Assembly (NCBI RefSeq): GCF_947497005.1
Contig: NZ_CANMFF010000006.1
Span: forward strand, 214,864 to 278,863
Length of the DNA: 64,000 nt
Source of the DNA: an uncultured Ruegeria sp.
Lineage (GTDB): Bacteria; Pseudomonadota; Alphaproteobacteria; Rhodobacterales; Rhodobacteraceae
Direction: 5' to 3'
The position numbers were made by a program, and so were the translations under genes. Within the stretch, counting starts at the first letter, position 1. Every line of letters starts with the position of its first letter. The notes beneath the pieces were generated by a model, which saw nothing but the letters and a program-made list of their open reading frames with translations, did no database searches and was not told the DNA's origin. Shown piece after piece: positions 8,172 to 17,748 of this stretch.

Positions 8172-9183
8172 AATGGTCCATTTGGGCCGTTTGATTTTGC
8201 TCGGGGCGGTTATTCTGACCGCCCTTTTGCTGCTGTCCATTGTCTATGGGACAACGCAGATCCCTTTGCGTGATGTATTTTCTGCCATCGGTCTCGGAAC
8301 CGGTCTGACCGAAGGCGAGATGTCGCCCTTGCACCGGATCGTATTCGACCTTCGCTTGCCGCGTGCTTTGTTCGCGGCTGTGATTGGCGCAGGTCTTGGT
8401 GTAGTCGGTGTCGTCCTTCAAACCACAACACGCAACGATCTGGCAGATCCGTTCCTGTTCGGTTTATCCTCTGGCGCTGCTGCCGGGGCGGTTCTGGTGA
8501 TCACCGTCACAGGTGATGTGTTGGGTATTTGGACGTTGCCGTTGGCGGCGTTTTGCGGTGGCCTGATCGCCTCTGGCATAGTGTTGGCTCTGGTTCAGGG
8601 CTTGCGCACAAGCGCGCCGGAAAAACTGATTCTGGCCGGTTTGGCGGTGTCCTTTCTGTTTTCCGCGATCACCAACTACCTAATTTTCTCTGGCGACAAT
8701 CGCGCCGCCCATTCCGTAATTTTCTGGATGCTGGGTGGCTTGGGTCTTGCCCGGTGGGAGACGTTTCCCCTTGTCCTGATCGGCTTGGGCCTGATCCTGA
8801 GCTATTCGCTTTATCGAAACCGATGGCTCGACGCTTTGCTGACCGGGGACTTCACCGCCTCATCGCTGGGTATTCCTGTTCAGGGCCTTCGGTTCCGCAT
8901 GTTCTTCGTTGCAGCTCTGGCGACGGCCAGTTTCGTTTCCGTGGCCGGTGTCATCGGGTTTGTCGGGCTGATGGTGCCGCATATTGCACGTGGTATCGCC
9001 GGAACGCTGCACCGAAACCTGCTGGTCGTCTCAGCCATCGTGGGTGCGATCCTGCTAACGCTTTCAGATATCCTGTCACGCCTTCTACTGGCCCCCCAGG
9101 AATTGCCCGTTGGGATCGTCACAACATCGATCGGATCGCTGTTTGTCTTTCTGTACCTGTTCAAATCGGATCGCGGGAGTTAG
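8161..9183 (+). CDS. btuC: ABC transporter permease, BtuC/FecCD family
   Basis: About 340 residues with 9-10 hydrophobic segments and FecCD hallmarks: RLPRALFAAVIGAGLGVVG near the start and FVGLMVPHIAR near the end. The frame runs upstream to a TTG at 8122 inside btuF, but the first ATG (8161, overlapping the btuF stop by 11 nt) or the one at 8173 are more natural starts; none has a strong ribosome site, which fits translational coupling. It forms the membrane channel of the corrinoid importer. The gene ends with TAG, showing that TAG is an ordinary stop here. Confidence 0.85.
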   Translation: MPTEMVHLGRLILLGAVILTALLLLSIVYGTTQIPLRDVFSAIGLGTGLTEGEMSPLHRIVFDLRLPRALFAAVIGAGLGVVGVVLQTTTRNDLADPFLFGLSSGAAAGAVLVITVTGDVLGIWTLPLAAFCGGLIASGIVLALVQGLRTSAPEKLILAGLAVSFLFSAITNYLIFSGDNRAAHSVIFWMLGGLGLARWETFPLVLIGLGLILSYSLYRNRWLDALLTGDFTASSLGIPVQGLRFRMFFVAALATASFVSVAGVIGFVGLMVPHIARGIAGTLHRNLLVVSAIVGAILLTLSDILSRLLLAPQELPVGIVTTSIGSLFVFLYLFKSDRGS

Positions 9184-9277
9184 CTCCTAAGGCTCGTTGG
9201 AAGTGCAAATCAAAACTATCGCACTAAAGAGTTGGCAAACCTGCCCTTTCCACCGCTCGGCGCAACGCGGAGGTTTT

Positions 9278-10051
9278 CTAGGTATTGATGAGGTCAAGCA
9301 GTTCGGAATGCAATTCCGGGGTCGCGGCAGAAACAACCGCGCCATCGGAATCCAGTGTCAAAGCATGCCCTTGCCAATCGGTCATCACGCCACCAGCCGC
9401 TGCAACAAGGGCTGAAACCGCCAGATAATCATAGGGTTGTAAATCGTAATCGACCACAGCGTCCACATGCCCGGAGGCAAGCAAAGCATGTGGGTAGCAG
9501 TCATAGGCAAAACGACGCGTCTGCCCGGCCTGCATCAGGCGACTGAACAGGTCAGGATGGTCACGATAGATCTTGTCTCCTTCATTCACATACAGAACCG
9601 ATTGATCCAGTCGGGTTGTTTGAGAGGTTTGAATGGGTTGCCCGTTCAGTGTGGCTGCTTCGCCGTTGATGCCCATATAGGTTTCGTTCAAGGCGGGCAT
9701 TCCAACAAGGCCCAACTGGGGTTGACCCTCCACCAGATGAGCCAACAGAAATCCGAACAGGGGATGGCCCGACAGAAACGAGCGGGTTCCGTCGATTGGA
9801 TCAATGACCCACATATGGCGTCCATCGCCAACCTTTTGACCGTGTTCTTCGCCGAAGATGCCGTGGCCCGGGAAATGCTGGTTCAGATAGGATCGTACGT
9901 CTGCTTCGACTGCCTTGTCGGCCTGCGTCACGGGGCTTTCGTCCTGCTTGAACTCAATGCCCAAAGACCCTCGGAAAAACCGCATAGCGGACCCGGACGC
10001 AATATCAGCAATCTTCCTTGCGTGCTCGGTCAACGCATGTGAGGTCGCCAT
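9278..10051 (-). CDS. hisN: Inositol-monophosphatase-family phosphatase, probable histidinol-phosphatase
   Basis: 257 residues with the metal-binding motifs of the Li-sensitive phosphatase superfamily: GEEHG (first Glu), DPIDGTRSF and, near the C-terminus, YDYLAVSALVAAAGGVMTDW. The closest family is HisN-type histidinol-phosphatase, which removes phosphate in histidine biosynthesis; inositol-1-phosphatase or another sugar phosphatase remains possible. It stands alone, convergent with btuC and separated by about 270 bp from the methylated-amine operon upstream, and starts behind AGGACCGG. Confidence 0.75.
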   Translation of the reverse strand: MATSHALTEHARKIADIASGSAMRFFRGSLGIEFKQDESPVTQADKAVEADVRSYLNQHFPGHGIFGEEHGQKVGDGRHMWVIDPIDGTRSFLSGHPLFGFLLAHLVEGQPQLGLVGMPALNETYMGINGEAATLNGQPIQTSQTTRLDQSVLYVNEGDKIYRDHPDLFSRLMQAGQTRRFAYDCYPHALLASGHVDAVVDYDLQPYDYLAVSALVAAAGGVMTDWQGHALTLDSDGAVVSAATPELHSELLDLINT

Positions 10052-10317
10052 TTCCGGTCCTTTCCATTGAAGGCATCCGCTTTACGACAGATGCCGGTTT
10101 TCTTGGCCTGAACACTGGCCAAACTGCAACTCGGTTCGGACTTCTGGCATAGGCGCGGTACAACATTCGCGGGCTTAACTAACAGGTCACGCATCGCTAA
10201 CAGCCGGGCCCGGCGAACTTTCGGAGTCCCGAGTGGGCCGGCCGTGAGCGTCGGATTTTCTTACGGGTACTGATCGCTGATGCTTTTTGTCGGTTAAGCG
10301 GATTTTGCATGCAGAAA
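10052..10317. other. Intergenic region without a gene
   Basis: No coding frame is convincing. It contains the promoter region of the hisN-like gene and the 3' end of the methylated-amine operon. A perfect 12-bp palindrome GCCGGGCCCGGC (10203-10214) is visible but has no T-run, so it is not called a terminator. Confidence 0.5.
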
Positions 10318-12762
10318 TCAGATTTTCACCCGACTCATCTGCGGATCGTAAAGCGGTTGCAGCGTTACTTCACAAGGAACCCTCTGAGTGGCGACTTCCA
10401 ATTCATATATCCCGGAAGTGACGTATTCCGCATCGACACCATTGGGGTTACGTATGTACCCGTAACCGATTGATTTTCCGACAGTGTAGCCATAGCCGCC
10501 CGAGGTCAGCCATCCAACTCTCTCACCATTCCGGTAGATGGTTTCACGACCCAGAAGAACAACGCCCGGATCAACCACGAAACACGCCAGCATCTTTTTG
10601 ACGCCCTCGGATTTTTGCGTTTCTGAAGCGGCGCGCCCCTTGAAATCGATATTCTTCCGCAGCTTCACGGCCCAGCCCAATCCGCTTTCGAACGGTGTAT
10701 GATCAGGGCCGATATCCGCACCCCACGCGCGATAGCCTTTTTCAAGGCGCAGCGATTCAATGGCCCTGTAACCAGCATTGACTAATCCATGCGGCTGCCC
10801 GGCCCCCATAATCGCATCATAGACTGTCTGGGCGTATTCCACGGGCAAATGCAGCTCCCATCCCAGTTCACCTACATAAGTCACACGCAGCGCTTTGACC
10901 GGGCACCCGGCAATGCCAATGGTGCGGATCGTGCCGAACTTGAAACCATCATTTGAAACATCGTCGCGCGTCACTGCAGCGAGGATGTCCCGCGCCTTAG
11001 GCCCCATCAGCGACAACACTGCATTGGACGAGGTGATGTCGAACAGCTGACAATTCATGCCTTCAGGGATATTACGACTGATCCAGTCGAAATCACGGGT
11101 AGCAAAGCCGGTGCCAGTGACGATGTAGAACTCATCATGCGCTACACGTCCCACGGTCAGGTCACACTCGATCCCGCCCTTGTCGTTCAGCATCTGGGTG
11201 TAGACCAGAGCGCCAACCGGCTTTTCCACGTCATTGGCGCAGATCCAGTTCATCGCTGCCAGTGCATCCGGGCCTTTCAGCGCGAATTTGGCGAAAGATG
11301 TCTGATCGAATACCACCGCTGCTTCGCGCGCCGCTTTATGTTCGCGCCCTACGGCATCGAACCAATTCTGGCGGCCAAAGCTGTATTCATCCTTAGCCGT
11401 CTTGCCCGATGAAGCATCGGCATACCAATTCGGACGCTCCCAACCCAGTTTCTCACCAAAACACGCACCCTGGTTTTTCAACGCGTCATAGAGCGGGGAC
11501 TTTCGGCAAGGCCGGCCTGAGTCATGCTCTTCATGCGGCCACCCCATCGTGTAGTGCTTGCCATAGGCTTCGACGGTGCGGGTGCGCACCCAATCTGTGT
11601 CGAAATGCGGGCTGCCAAAGCGGCGAATATCGGCGGACCACAGGTCAAAAGGCGGCTCGCCCTTATGCACCCATTCAGCCAGCGCCATGCCAGCACCACC
11701 GCCTGCCGCGATTCCAAAGGCGTTGAAGCCCGCGCCGACGAAGAAGTTGTTAAGCTCCGGGGATTCACCGATGATGAAGTTGCCGTCCGGAGTGAAGCTC
11801 TCAGGCCCGTTGGTGAGTGTCTTGACGCCTGCGTTTTCCAACGCAGGAACGCGACCCAGCGCCATTTCCATCAGCTGTTCGAAATGATCGAAATTGCTGT
11901 CGAGCAGCGTATAGTGGAAGCCCTGCGGAATACCCTTGGTGGCCCAGGGGATTGGGTTGGGTTCATAGCCACCCATAACCAGCCCACCGACTTCTTCCTT
12001 GTAATAGGTCAGCCGGTCCGGGTCGCGCAGTGTGGGCAAATCCGAGGGGACATCGATAGGTTCAGTGACCATGTACTGATGTTCCATCGGCACCAGAGGA
12101 ACGTTGACGCCGTATCGACCAGCAAAAGTTCGGGTCCATTGACCGGCGCAGCAGATTACCTTTTCACACTCGATCCGGCCATGTTCAGTGATCACCGCGC
12201 GAATTTTGCCATCCTCAATCTCGATATCGGTGACTTTGGTGTCTTCGAATATCTTCGCGCCAGCCATGCGGGCGCCCTTGGCCAATGCCTGCGTGATATC
12301 CGATGGATTCGCCTGACCATCGGTTGGCAGATAGGCCGCGCCAATCACGTCCGAGATATCCATCAGCGGCCACAGCTCCTGCGCCTCGGACGGGGTCAGC
12401 AATTGCATGTCCAGACCGAAGGAATGCGCGGTTGTGGCCTGCCGTTTGACCTCGGTCCAGCGTTCTTCGTTGCAGGCCAGGCGCAATCCGCCATTCATTT
12501 TCCAACCGGTACCCAGACCGGTCTCCTCTTCGATCTTGTTGTACAGATCGACCGAATAGCCGAGCAATTGTGTGATATTGGCGTTCGAACGCAATTGCCC
12601 CACAAGCCCTGCCGCGTGGAAAGTGGTACCTGAAGTCAGTTTCTTGCGCTCCAGCAGCACCGTGTCGGTCCAGCCCAGCTTGGCCAGGTGATACGCGGTC
12701 GAGCAGCCAATGATCCCACCGCCGATAATGACGGCTTTGGCTGTATTCGGAAGGTCGGTCAT
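10318..12762 (-). CDS. FAD-dependent oxidoreductase/GcvT fusion (dimethylglycine or sarcosine dehydrogenase-like)
   Basis: 814 residues. An N-terminal DAO-type flavoprotein domain (VIIGGGIIGCS at about 11-21; HAAGL with His49, the position that carries covalent FAD in dimethylglycine and sarcosine dehydrogenases) is followed by a linker domain and a C-terminal aminomethyltransferase (GCV_T plus its barrel, about 430-810). Such enzymes oxidatively demethylate N-methylated glycines and pass the methyl carbon to tetrahydrofolate. The open frame extends 104 codons upstream inside the kinase gene, but that part is out-of-frame sequence; the ATG at 12760-12762 gives the family N-terminus. It is the last gene of the operon, so the imported compound is probably an N-methylated amine or betaine. 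The exact substrate cannot be read. Confidence 0.85.
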   Translation of the reverse strand: MTDLPNTAKAVIIGGGIIGCSTAYHLAKLGWTDTVLLERKKLTSGTTFHAAGLVGQLRSNANITQLLGYSVDLYNKIEEETGLGTGWKMNGGLRLACNEERWTEVKRQATTAHSFGLDMQLLTPSEAQELWPLMDISDVIGAAYLPTDGQANPSDITQALAKGARMAGAKIFEDTKVTDIEIEDGKIRAVITEHGRIECEKVICCAGQWTRTFAGRYGVNVPLVPMEHQYMVTEPIDVPSDLPTLRDPDRLTYYKEEVGGLVMGGYEPNPIPWATKGIPQGFHYTLLDSNFDHFEQLMEMALGRVPALENAGVKTLTNGPESFTPDGNFIIGESPELNNFFVGAGFNAFGIAAGGGAGMALAEWVHKGEPPFDLWSADIRRFGSPHFDTDWVRTRTVEAYGKHYTMGWPHEEHDSGRPCRKSPLYDALKNQGACFGEKLGWERPNWYADASSGKTAKDEYSFGRQNWFDAVGREHKAAREAAVVFDQTSFAKFALKGPDALAAMNWICANDVEKPVGALVYTQMLNDKGGIECDLTVGRVAHDEFYIVTGTGFATRDFDWISRNIPEGMNCQLFDITSSNAVLSLMGPKARDILAAVTRDDVSNDGFKFGTIRTIGIAGCPVKALRVTYVGELGWELHLPVEYAQTVYDAIMGAGQPHGLVNAGYRAIESLRLEKGYRAWGADIGPDHTPFESGLGWAVKLRKNIDFKGRAASETQKSEGVKKMLACFVVDPGVVLLGRETIYRNGERVGWLTSGGYGYTVGKSIGYGYIRNPNGVDAEYVTSGIYELEVATQRVPCEVTLQPLYDPQMSRVKI

Positions 12763-12770
12763 GTCTGTCC

Positions 12771-13652
12771 TCAGGTGTTTTTGAAATCGGTCAGGGTCGC
12801 GCGGAACCGCGCGAGGTTCTCGGCTGTGTAGGCCGCGTAGTCGAAATCGATATCCGAGGTAATCTCGGACACCATGCTCCACATAGTTTCCCGCAGCAGC
12901 GAGGCGCATTTCATCGCTGTATAGCGATGGCGCAGGTCGTCGGTTACGGAGGTCTGGAAATAGGTTTCCAACATCCAGTCTTCCTGTTCGAACGAAAGAC
13001 CATTGTTCGAAGCCAGCCCGCCCAAATCGAACAGCGGTGAATTGAACCCGGCATAGTCGAAATCGATCAGCCACAGGCGTTGACCATCATCCAGAAAGTT
13101 GCCGCACAGCAGGTCATTATGGCCGAAGACCATGTCATAGGGTCCAGCCTCGGCTTCGAGCGTGTTGCCGGTTTGAACCAATTCCGGGATCAGGCCCGCA
13201 TGGGTGCTGCCGCGTTCGGTCAGAGTGGCGGCATAATCTCGGATGACGTGGAACACCCAGAACACCAGTGACGGGCCGCGCAAGTGCTTGGGCACTTCGG
13301 TATGGCATGCCTTCGCCAGATCCAGCACGCGAGGCAGCATGTCAGGGTGGCGCACTGCTTCTTCTGTCAGGGTGCGGCTTTCAATGAATTCCAGCACGGT
13401 TAGGTCACCTGAGGAATGGACTACGGTAGGAGACAAACCAGCCGCATGGGCCGCCTTGCTGGCAGCTAGTTCGTTGAACCGCATCACCTGATGCAGCGGG
13501 ATGTCGTCGCCGATGCGGACAACATATGCTCCACTGTCATCCGTGACCTTGTAGTTCACATTGGTGATGCCGCCGGTCAGCGGTGTGGCCTCGATTCCCC
13601 CCTGCCAAATTGGGAGGGCGCTGATAAGGGTCATCAGATCGGATTGGCTCAT
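12771..13652 (-). CDS. Choline/ethanolamine-kinase-like phosphotransferase
   Basis: 293 residues of the aminoglycoside phosphotransferase/choline kinase fold. The catalytic loop FGHNDLLCGNFL (HxDxxxxN type) and the metal site LIDFDYAGFNSPLFDLG match choline/ethanolamine kinases closely. The start is set at ATG 13650-13652, behind GGAGAG and one nt after the permease stop; an upstream ATG in frame lies within the permease gene. Between a betaine-type transporter and a demethylating flavoprotein, it may phosphorylate an imported amino alcohol such as choline or a methylated ethanolamine. That substrate is inferred from motif and context only. Confidence 0.8.
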   Translation of the reverse strand: MSQSDLMTLISALPIWQGGIEATPLTGGITNVNYKVTDDSGAYVVRIGDDIPLHQVMRFNELAASKAAHAAGLSPTVVHSSGDLTVLEFIESRTLTEEAVRHPDMLPRVLDLAKACHTEVPKHLRGPSLVFWVFHVIRDYAATLTERGSTHAGLIPELVQTGNTLEAEAGPYDMVFGHNDLLCGNFLDDGQRLWLIDFDYAGFNSPLFDLGGLASNNGLSFEQEDWMLETYFQTSVTDDLRHRYTAMKCASLLRETMWSMVSEITSDIDFDYAAYTAENLARFRATLTDFKNT

Positions 13653-13653
13653 T

Positions 13654-15645
13654 TCAACTCTCCAGTCCAAAACGGATGCGGGCCTGACGGGCACCTGCGT
13701 TAATCAACCGGTCGGCGATGATTGCGATAAATGCGATCGACAAGCCTGCGACCAGCCCTCGTCCGGTGTCAGCCTTGGTCAGAGCGATATAGACTTCTTG
13801 CCCAAGATCGCGGGTACCGACAAGCGCGGTAATCACCAGCATCGACAAGGCCAGCATGATGGTTTGGTTGATGCCCAAGAGAATCTCAGGCAAGGCCATA
13901 GGCAGTCTGATATGGCGCAATAGTTGCCTGCGGGTACAACCCGACACCAGACCGGCCTCGATCAACTCTTCGCTGACCGACCGTATACCATGGGCGGCGT
14001 AGCGCACTGCTGGGGCCAGCGCATAGAGGACGATGGCGATCAGGGCAGTGAAATCACCGACCCGGAACAACATCACAACCGGGATCAAGTAAACGAAGCT
14101 GGGAAGTGTTTGCAGTGTATCGATCAGCAGGTTGATGGCGGTTCCGGCTCGTTTGTTCAGCGCGGCCAAAACGCCCAGAGGGACTCCGATCACAGTGGCC
14201 AGAATGACGGATGCACCGCACAAGTACACCGTCACCATCGCCTTGGACCACAAACCTGAAACGAGGATCAACGAAGCCATCCCACCGCATAGCAACGCCA
14301 GCCTCCAACCACCCGCTTGCCAGCCCAAAAGGGTCAGCATCGCGATGGCCCAAGGCCAAGGAATACCCAAAAGAACCGTCTTGATCGGGATCATGAACCA
14401 CGTCAGGAAGAAGACCTTGATGGCTTCGAACGTGTCGAAATAGTTGACGTTCAGGTATTCGACAGTGTCGTCCCAGAACGCGCCGGTAGTTATGGTCTGG
14501 CTATCGGGGTATTCCAGCAGCAGAGGCGAGAACTGGCCCAGTACCCATGTCAGCACGAGCAGGATTAGCACCAGAACGGTGCGGCGATTGCGGGAAACCC
14601 AAGAGCCCGAAGCCTCGTGATACACCTGACCCATCCGCTCGGCAAAGGCTTGACTCAGACGGTCTACGGCGATGGCTAGCACTACGATGGCGATGCCAGC
14701 TTCGAACCCCGCTCCGATATCCAGACGGCGCAGCGCAGCAAGGACATCAAACCCAAGCCCTCCGGCTCCGATCATCGAGGCGATGATGACCATGTTCAGC
14801 GTCAGCATGATCACCTGATTTACGCCCACCATCAGGCTGTGGCTGGCTGATGGCACCAGTACCCGCCACATCAGTTGCCGCTGAGTAGTGCCCGCCATGC
14901 GTCCGAAATCAAGGATCTCGGGATCTACGCCTTTCAGGGCCAGCGTTGTAATCCGCACCATCGGCGGAGTGGCGTAGATGATCGTTGCGACCAGAGCCGA
15001 GATCGGGCCAAAACCGAACATAAACAGAATTGGCACAAGATAAGCAAAGATCGGGATCGTTTGCATCAGGTCCAGAACGGGCGAAATGATATTTTCGAAC
15101 AGTGGATAGCGATAGGCGAGAATGCCCAGCAGCAACCCTCCGCCTGCTCCGATTGGCACTGCAATCAGGACCGACGCCAGCGTGACCATGGCGCTGTCCC
15201 ATTGTCCGAAAACGGCAAGATAGATAAAACAGGCTCCGACCAGAGCGGCCAGCCCCCAGTCGCGGCAGTATTGCCCCAAGGCGATCACGGCTGTAATCAC
15301 CACGATCCAGCTGACCGCCGGTACAATGACCTGTGCATCGTTACCCTGACCACTTACAAATCCATGTGCCAAAAGGGCCAGCACCAGATTATAGGGCTGT
15401 TCGATCAACCAGGCGATGGCGCGCGTGATGTCCGTAAATGAAACCGGCCCGACAGCCGCATCTTCGATCAGCCACGCCATTGCAGAAGAGATATAGGCCT
15501 TGAACGGAATTACCCAGGCCGAAGGGAATTTGGTCAGCCAGCGCGCATCCAACGCCTTGCTCAGATCACGACCATAATATCCAAGAACAATTGTGATCAG
15601 AACAAGCACCAGAATAATGATCTGACTGCGGTTCAGGCGTGTCAT
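13654..15645 (-). CDS. ABC transporter permease with two fused permease domains (betaine/TMAO family)
   Basis: 663 residues with two copies of the BPD_transp_1 membrane domain in one chain. Each half has its own EAA-type cytoplasmic loop: GRMAGTTQRQLMWRVLVP in the first and GLVSGCTRRQLLRHIRLP in the second. This doubled layout resembles the TmoW permease of trimethylamine N-oxide importers and other quaternary-amine systems. Its start overlaps the ATPase stop by 4 nt, so the two are translationally coupled. It forms the whole membrane pore without a second permease gene. Confidence 0.85.
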   Translation of the reverse strand: MTRLNRSQIIILVLVLITIVLGYYGRDLSKALDARWLTKFPSAWVIPFKAYISSAMAWLIEDAAVGPVSFTDITRAIAWLIEQPYNLVLALLAHGFVSGQGNDAQVIVPAVSWIVVITAVIALGQYCRDWGLAALVGACFIYLAVFGQWDSAMVTLASVLIAVPIGAGGGLLLGILAYRYPLFENIISPVLDLMQTIPIFAYLVPILFMFGFGPISALVATIIYATPPMVRITTLALKGVDPEILDFGRMAGTTQRQLMWRVLVPSASHSLMVGVNQVIMLTLNMVIIASMIGAGGLGFDVLAALRRLDIGAGFEAGIAIVVLAIAVDRLSQAFAERMGQVYHEASGSWVSRNRRTVLVLILLVLTWVLGQFSPLLLEYPDSQTITTGAFWDDTVEYLNVNYFDTFEAIKVFFLTWFMIPIKTVLLGIPWPWAIAMLTLLGWQAGGWRLALLCGGMASLILVSGLWSKAMVTVYLCGASVILATVIGVPLGVLAALNKRAGTAINLLIDTLQTLPSFVYLIPVVMLFRVGDFTALIAIVLYALAPAVRYAAHGIRSVSEELIEAGLVSGCTRRQLLRHIRLPMALPEILLGINQTIMLALSMLVITALVGTRDLGQEVYIALTKADTGRGLVAGLSIAFIAIIADRLINAGARQARIRFGLES

Positions 15646-16664
15646 GCCACGTCCCCGTCGCCGAACAGCACCTGTGCCACTGCTTTACGATCAATAGACC
15701 CGACGATCTGCCCGCTGCTGTCGGATACCGGGATGGGTGCGTCAGCGGCGATGATCCGTTCTGCAACGTCGGACACGCGGGTCGATTGTGCAATCGGGTC
15801 CTCTTCGCCCACTGCACCTGCCGTCATGACTCCGCCGACAGTCAGAACTTTGGAGCGTGGGATATGCTTTGTAAATTCAGCGACGTAATCCGTGGCGGGA
15901 TGCATCACAAGCTCTTCCGGCGTGGCGATCTGGATCACCACGCCATCCTTCATGATGGCAATGCGGTCAGCCAATCGAACCGCTTCTTCAAAGTCGTGGG
16001 TGATGAAGACAATTGTCTTGTGCAGGCGTTCCTGCAGGCGCAGGAATTCATCCTGCATCTCGCGCCGGATCAAAGGATCGAGTGCTGAAAAAGGTTCATC
16101 CAGAAACCACAGGTCTGGTTCCGTCACAAGGGATCGGGCAATCCCGACACGCTGTTGCTGTCCACCCGAGAGTTCCCGCGGGTAATAATCTTCACGGCCT
16201 TTCAGGCCGACCAACTCTACCACTTCATGAGCCTTTGCATTAGCCTCAGCCTGGGGGGTGGCCTGAATAGTCAGCGGGAACATTACGTTCTGCAAAACAG
16301 TCAGATGCGGCAGCAACGCGAAATGCTGAAATACCATCCCCATCTTGTGACGCCGGATTTCGATCAGCTCTTTATCACTGGCGGTCAAGAGGTCTGTATC
16401 GTCAAATAGAACCTCACCAGTGGTTGGTTCGATCAACCGGGATAAACAACGCACCAAAGTGGATTTGCCAGACCCGGACAGGCCCATGATGACGAAAATC
16501 TCACCTTCAGCGATCTCGATATTGGCGTTGCGCACCGCGCCGATCACGCCTGCTTTGCGAATGTCATCTGCCGTGGGATTCGGGGTTGTCTTCAGTAGCC
16601 GTTCAGCGTTGGGGCCATAGAGCTTCCAGACGTTTCGGCACGACAATTTTGTCTTGGGGGGCAT
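15642..16664 (-). CDS. ABC transporter ATP-binding protein, glycine betaine/proline (QAT) family
   Basis: About 340 residues. Walker A GLSGSGKSTL, signature LSGGQQQRVGIAR, Walker B LWFLDEPFSALD and the H-loop FITHDFEEA are intact. The N-terminal extension (NVWKLYGPNAERLLKTTPN) is typical of betaine/TMAO-type ATPases such as ProV/TmoV, and the tail (about 275-340) is a shortened CBS-like regulatory domain. The frame runs further upstream, but the ATG at 16662-16664 gives the family N-terminus. Between this gene and the binding-protein gene lies a hairpin with a T-run, so its transcription probably depends on partial readthrough. Confidence 0.88.
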   Translation of the reverse strand: MPPKTKLSCRNVWKLYGPNAERLLKTTPNPTADDIRKAGVIGAVRNANIEIAEGEIFVIMGLSGSGKSTLVRCLSRLIEPTTGEVLFDDTDLLTASDKELIEIRRHKMGMVFQHFALLPHLTVLQNVMFPLTIQATPQAEANAKAHEVVELVGLKGREDYYPRELSGGQQQRVGIARSLVTEPDLWFLDEPFSALDPLIRREMQDEFLRLQERLHKTIVFITHDFEEAVRLADRIAIMKDGVVIQIATPEELVMHPATDYVAEFTKHIPRSKVLTVGGVMTAGAVGEEDPIAQSTRVSDVAERIIAADAPIPVSDSSGQIVGSIDRKAVAQVLFGDGDVA

Positions 16665-16686
16665 CAGAGGGGTCCGGTCAATACGC

Positions 16687-16732
16687 AAAAAAGGCCAGAG
16701 CGTTCCGAGAGAGCGAGAGGCCCGCTCTGGCC
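16687..16732 (-). terminator. Intra-operon rho-independent terminator/attenuator
   Basis: On the minus strand GGCCAGAGCG (16723-16732) pairs perfectly with CGCTCTGGCC (16693-16702) across a 20-nt loop and is followed directly by six T residues (16687-16692). It lies between the binding-protein gene and the ATPase gene. This is the usual device for making far more periplasmic binding protein than membrane components. Confidence 0.8.
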
Positions 16733-16738
16733 AGTGGA

Positions 16739-17683
16739 TTATTTCGAGACCCAGCCAGACCAGCGGTCTTTGTTGGTCTCCATCCACTCTGCAACTACGC
16801 TGTCGATTTCCACGCCATCCAGATCGGCCTTACCGACCATGGCGCTCATTTCATCATTATTGATGTTGTAGGCTTCAATGATGTCATAGGCGCCAGGCCA
16901 TTTTTCTTGCAAGCCAGACCAGGCAGCTTTCCAGATCGGACCGCGCGGTTTGCCGCAATCATAAGCCATATCCGGGTTCACACCGACCGAAGGGTCGCTG
17001 TAGCATTCGGCTGAGAATGGCGGGAATTCGACAAATTCGCCATCGTATTTCGCTGGTGCCCAATGCGGGACATAAACCCACAGAACAATCGGGTCCTGAC
17101 GCTGATAGGCGGATTCCAATTCGGCGAACAAGGCCGCATCAGTGCCCGCGTGGACGACTTCGAAATCCAGCTCAAGCGCTTCGACACGCTCATCATCGAA
17201 GCCACCCCATGTCACCGGTCCACCGACATAACGCCCGTTCGGAGCGGTTTCAGCCGTCGCGAATTCCTCGGCGCATTCTTTCAAGGCTTCCCAATTCGGC
17301 AATCCCGGGCACCGTTCTTTCATGTAGCTTGGGTACCACCACTCTTCGATCGCCATCAGGCCGGTCTCACCGACATTGACAACCTTGCCGGTGCCCGTTG
17401 CTTCGTCCAGCGCTTCGCGGCCGGTGGTTTCCCAGATTTCCACTGCCAGATGCAGATCACCAGTTTTCAGGCCGGCAAATTGAGCAATGTAGTCCGCCTG
17501 AACGTATTCCACGTTGTATCCGGCTTCTTCCAGAATCGAGCCCATGATCTTGGTATTGATCAGCTGCCCCGACCAGTCGTGCAGCGTCAGTTTGATTGGG
17601 TCCGAAGATTCAGCGGCCCATGCAGTTGTTGCAGTTCCGGCAGCCATCAAAGCCAGCGCGGGAAGTCTCATTTTGCACTTCAT
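16739..17683 (-). CDS. Periplasmic binding protein for a methylated amine/betaine (TmoX/ProX-like)
   Basis: 314 residues with a signal peptide ending at AWA (MRLPALALMAAGTATTAWA). The mature part is an OpuAC-type binding protein rich in aromatic residues (LHDWSGQLIN, IEEWWYPSYM, VLWVYVPHWAP) able to build the aromatic cage that holds a quaternary or tertiary amine headgroup. Similarity of this protein and of the double permease points to the trimethylamine N-oxide/betaine group. It is the first gene of the operon and is followed by a terminator hairpin, consistent with high expression. The exact ligand (TMAO, betaine, choline, dimethylglycine) cannot be assigned. Confidence 0.83.
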   Translation of the reverse strand: MKCKMRLPALALMAAGTATTAWAAESSDPIKLTLHDWSGQLINTKIMGSILEEAGYNVEYVQADYIAQFAGLKTGDLHLAVEIWETTGREALDEATGTGKVVNVGETGLMAIEEWWYPSYMKERCPGLPNWEALKECAEEFATAETAPNGRYVGGPVTWGGFDDERVEALELDFEVVHAGTDAALFAELESAYQRQDPIVLWVYVPHWAPAKYDGEFVEFPPFSAECYSDPSVGVNPDMAYDCGKPRGPIWKAAWSGLQEKWPGAYDIIEAYNINNDEMSAMVGKADLDGVEIDSVVAEWMETNKDRWSGWVSK

Positions 17684-17748
17684 AACACCTTCTCCCTGTC
17701 GTGATTTTTTTTGATGAATCGGTGGTATTGAATATAGACGATCACATC

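Noticed and set aside
10203..10214. Perfect GC palindrome as a terminator
   Set aside because: No loop can form in a perfect 12-bp palindrome and no T-run follows.
11524..12633. 369-codon plus-strand frame opposite the dimethylglycine-dehydrogenase-like gene
   Set aside because: Antisense shadow of a clearly conserved flavoprotein gene.
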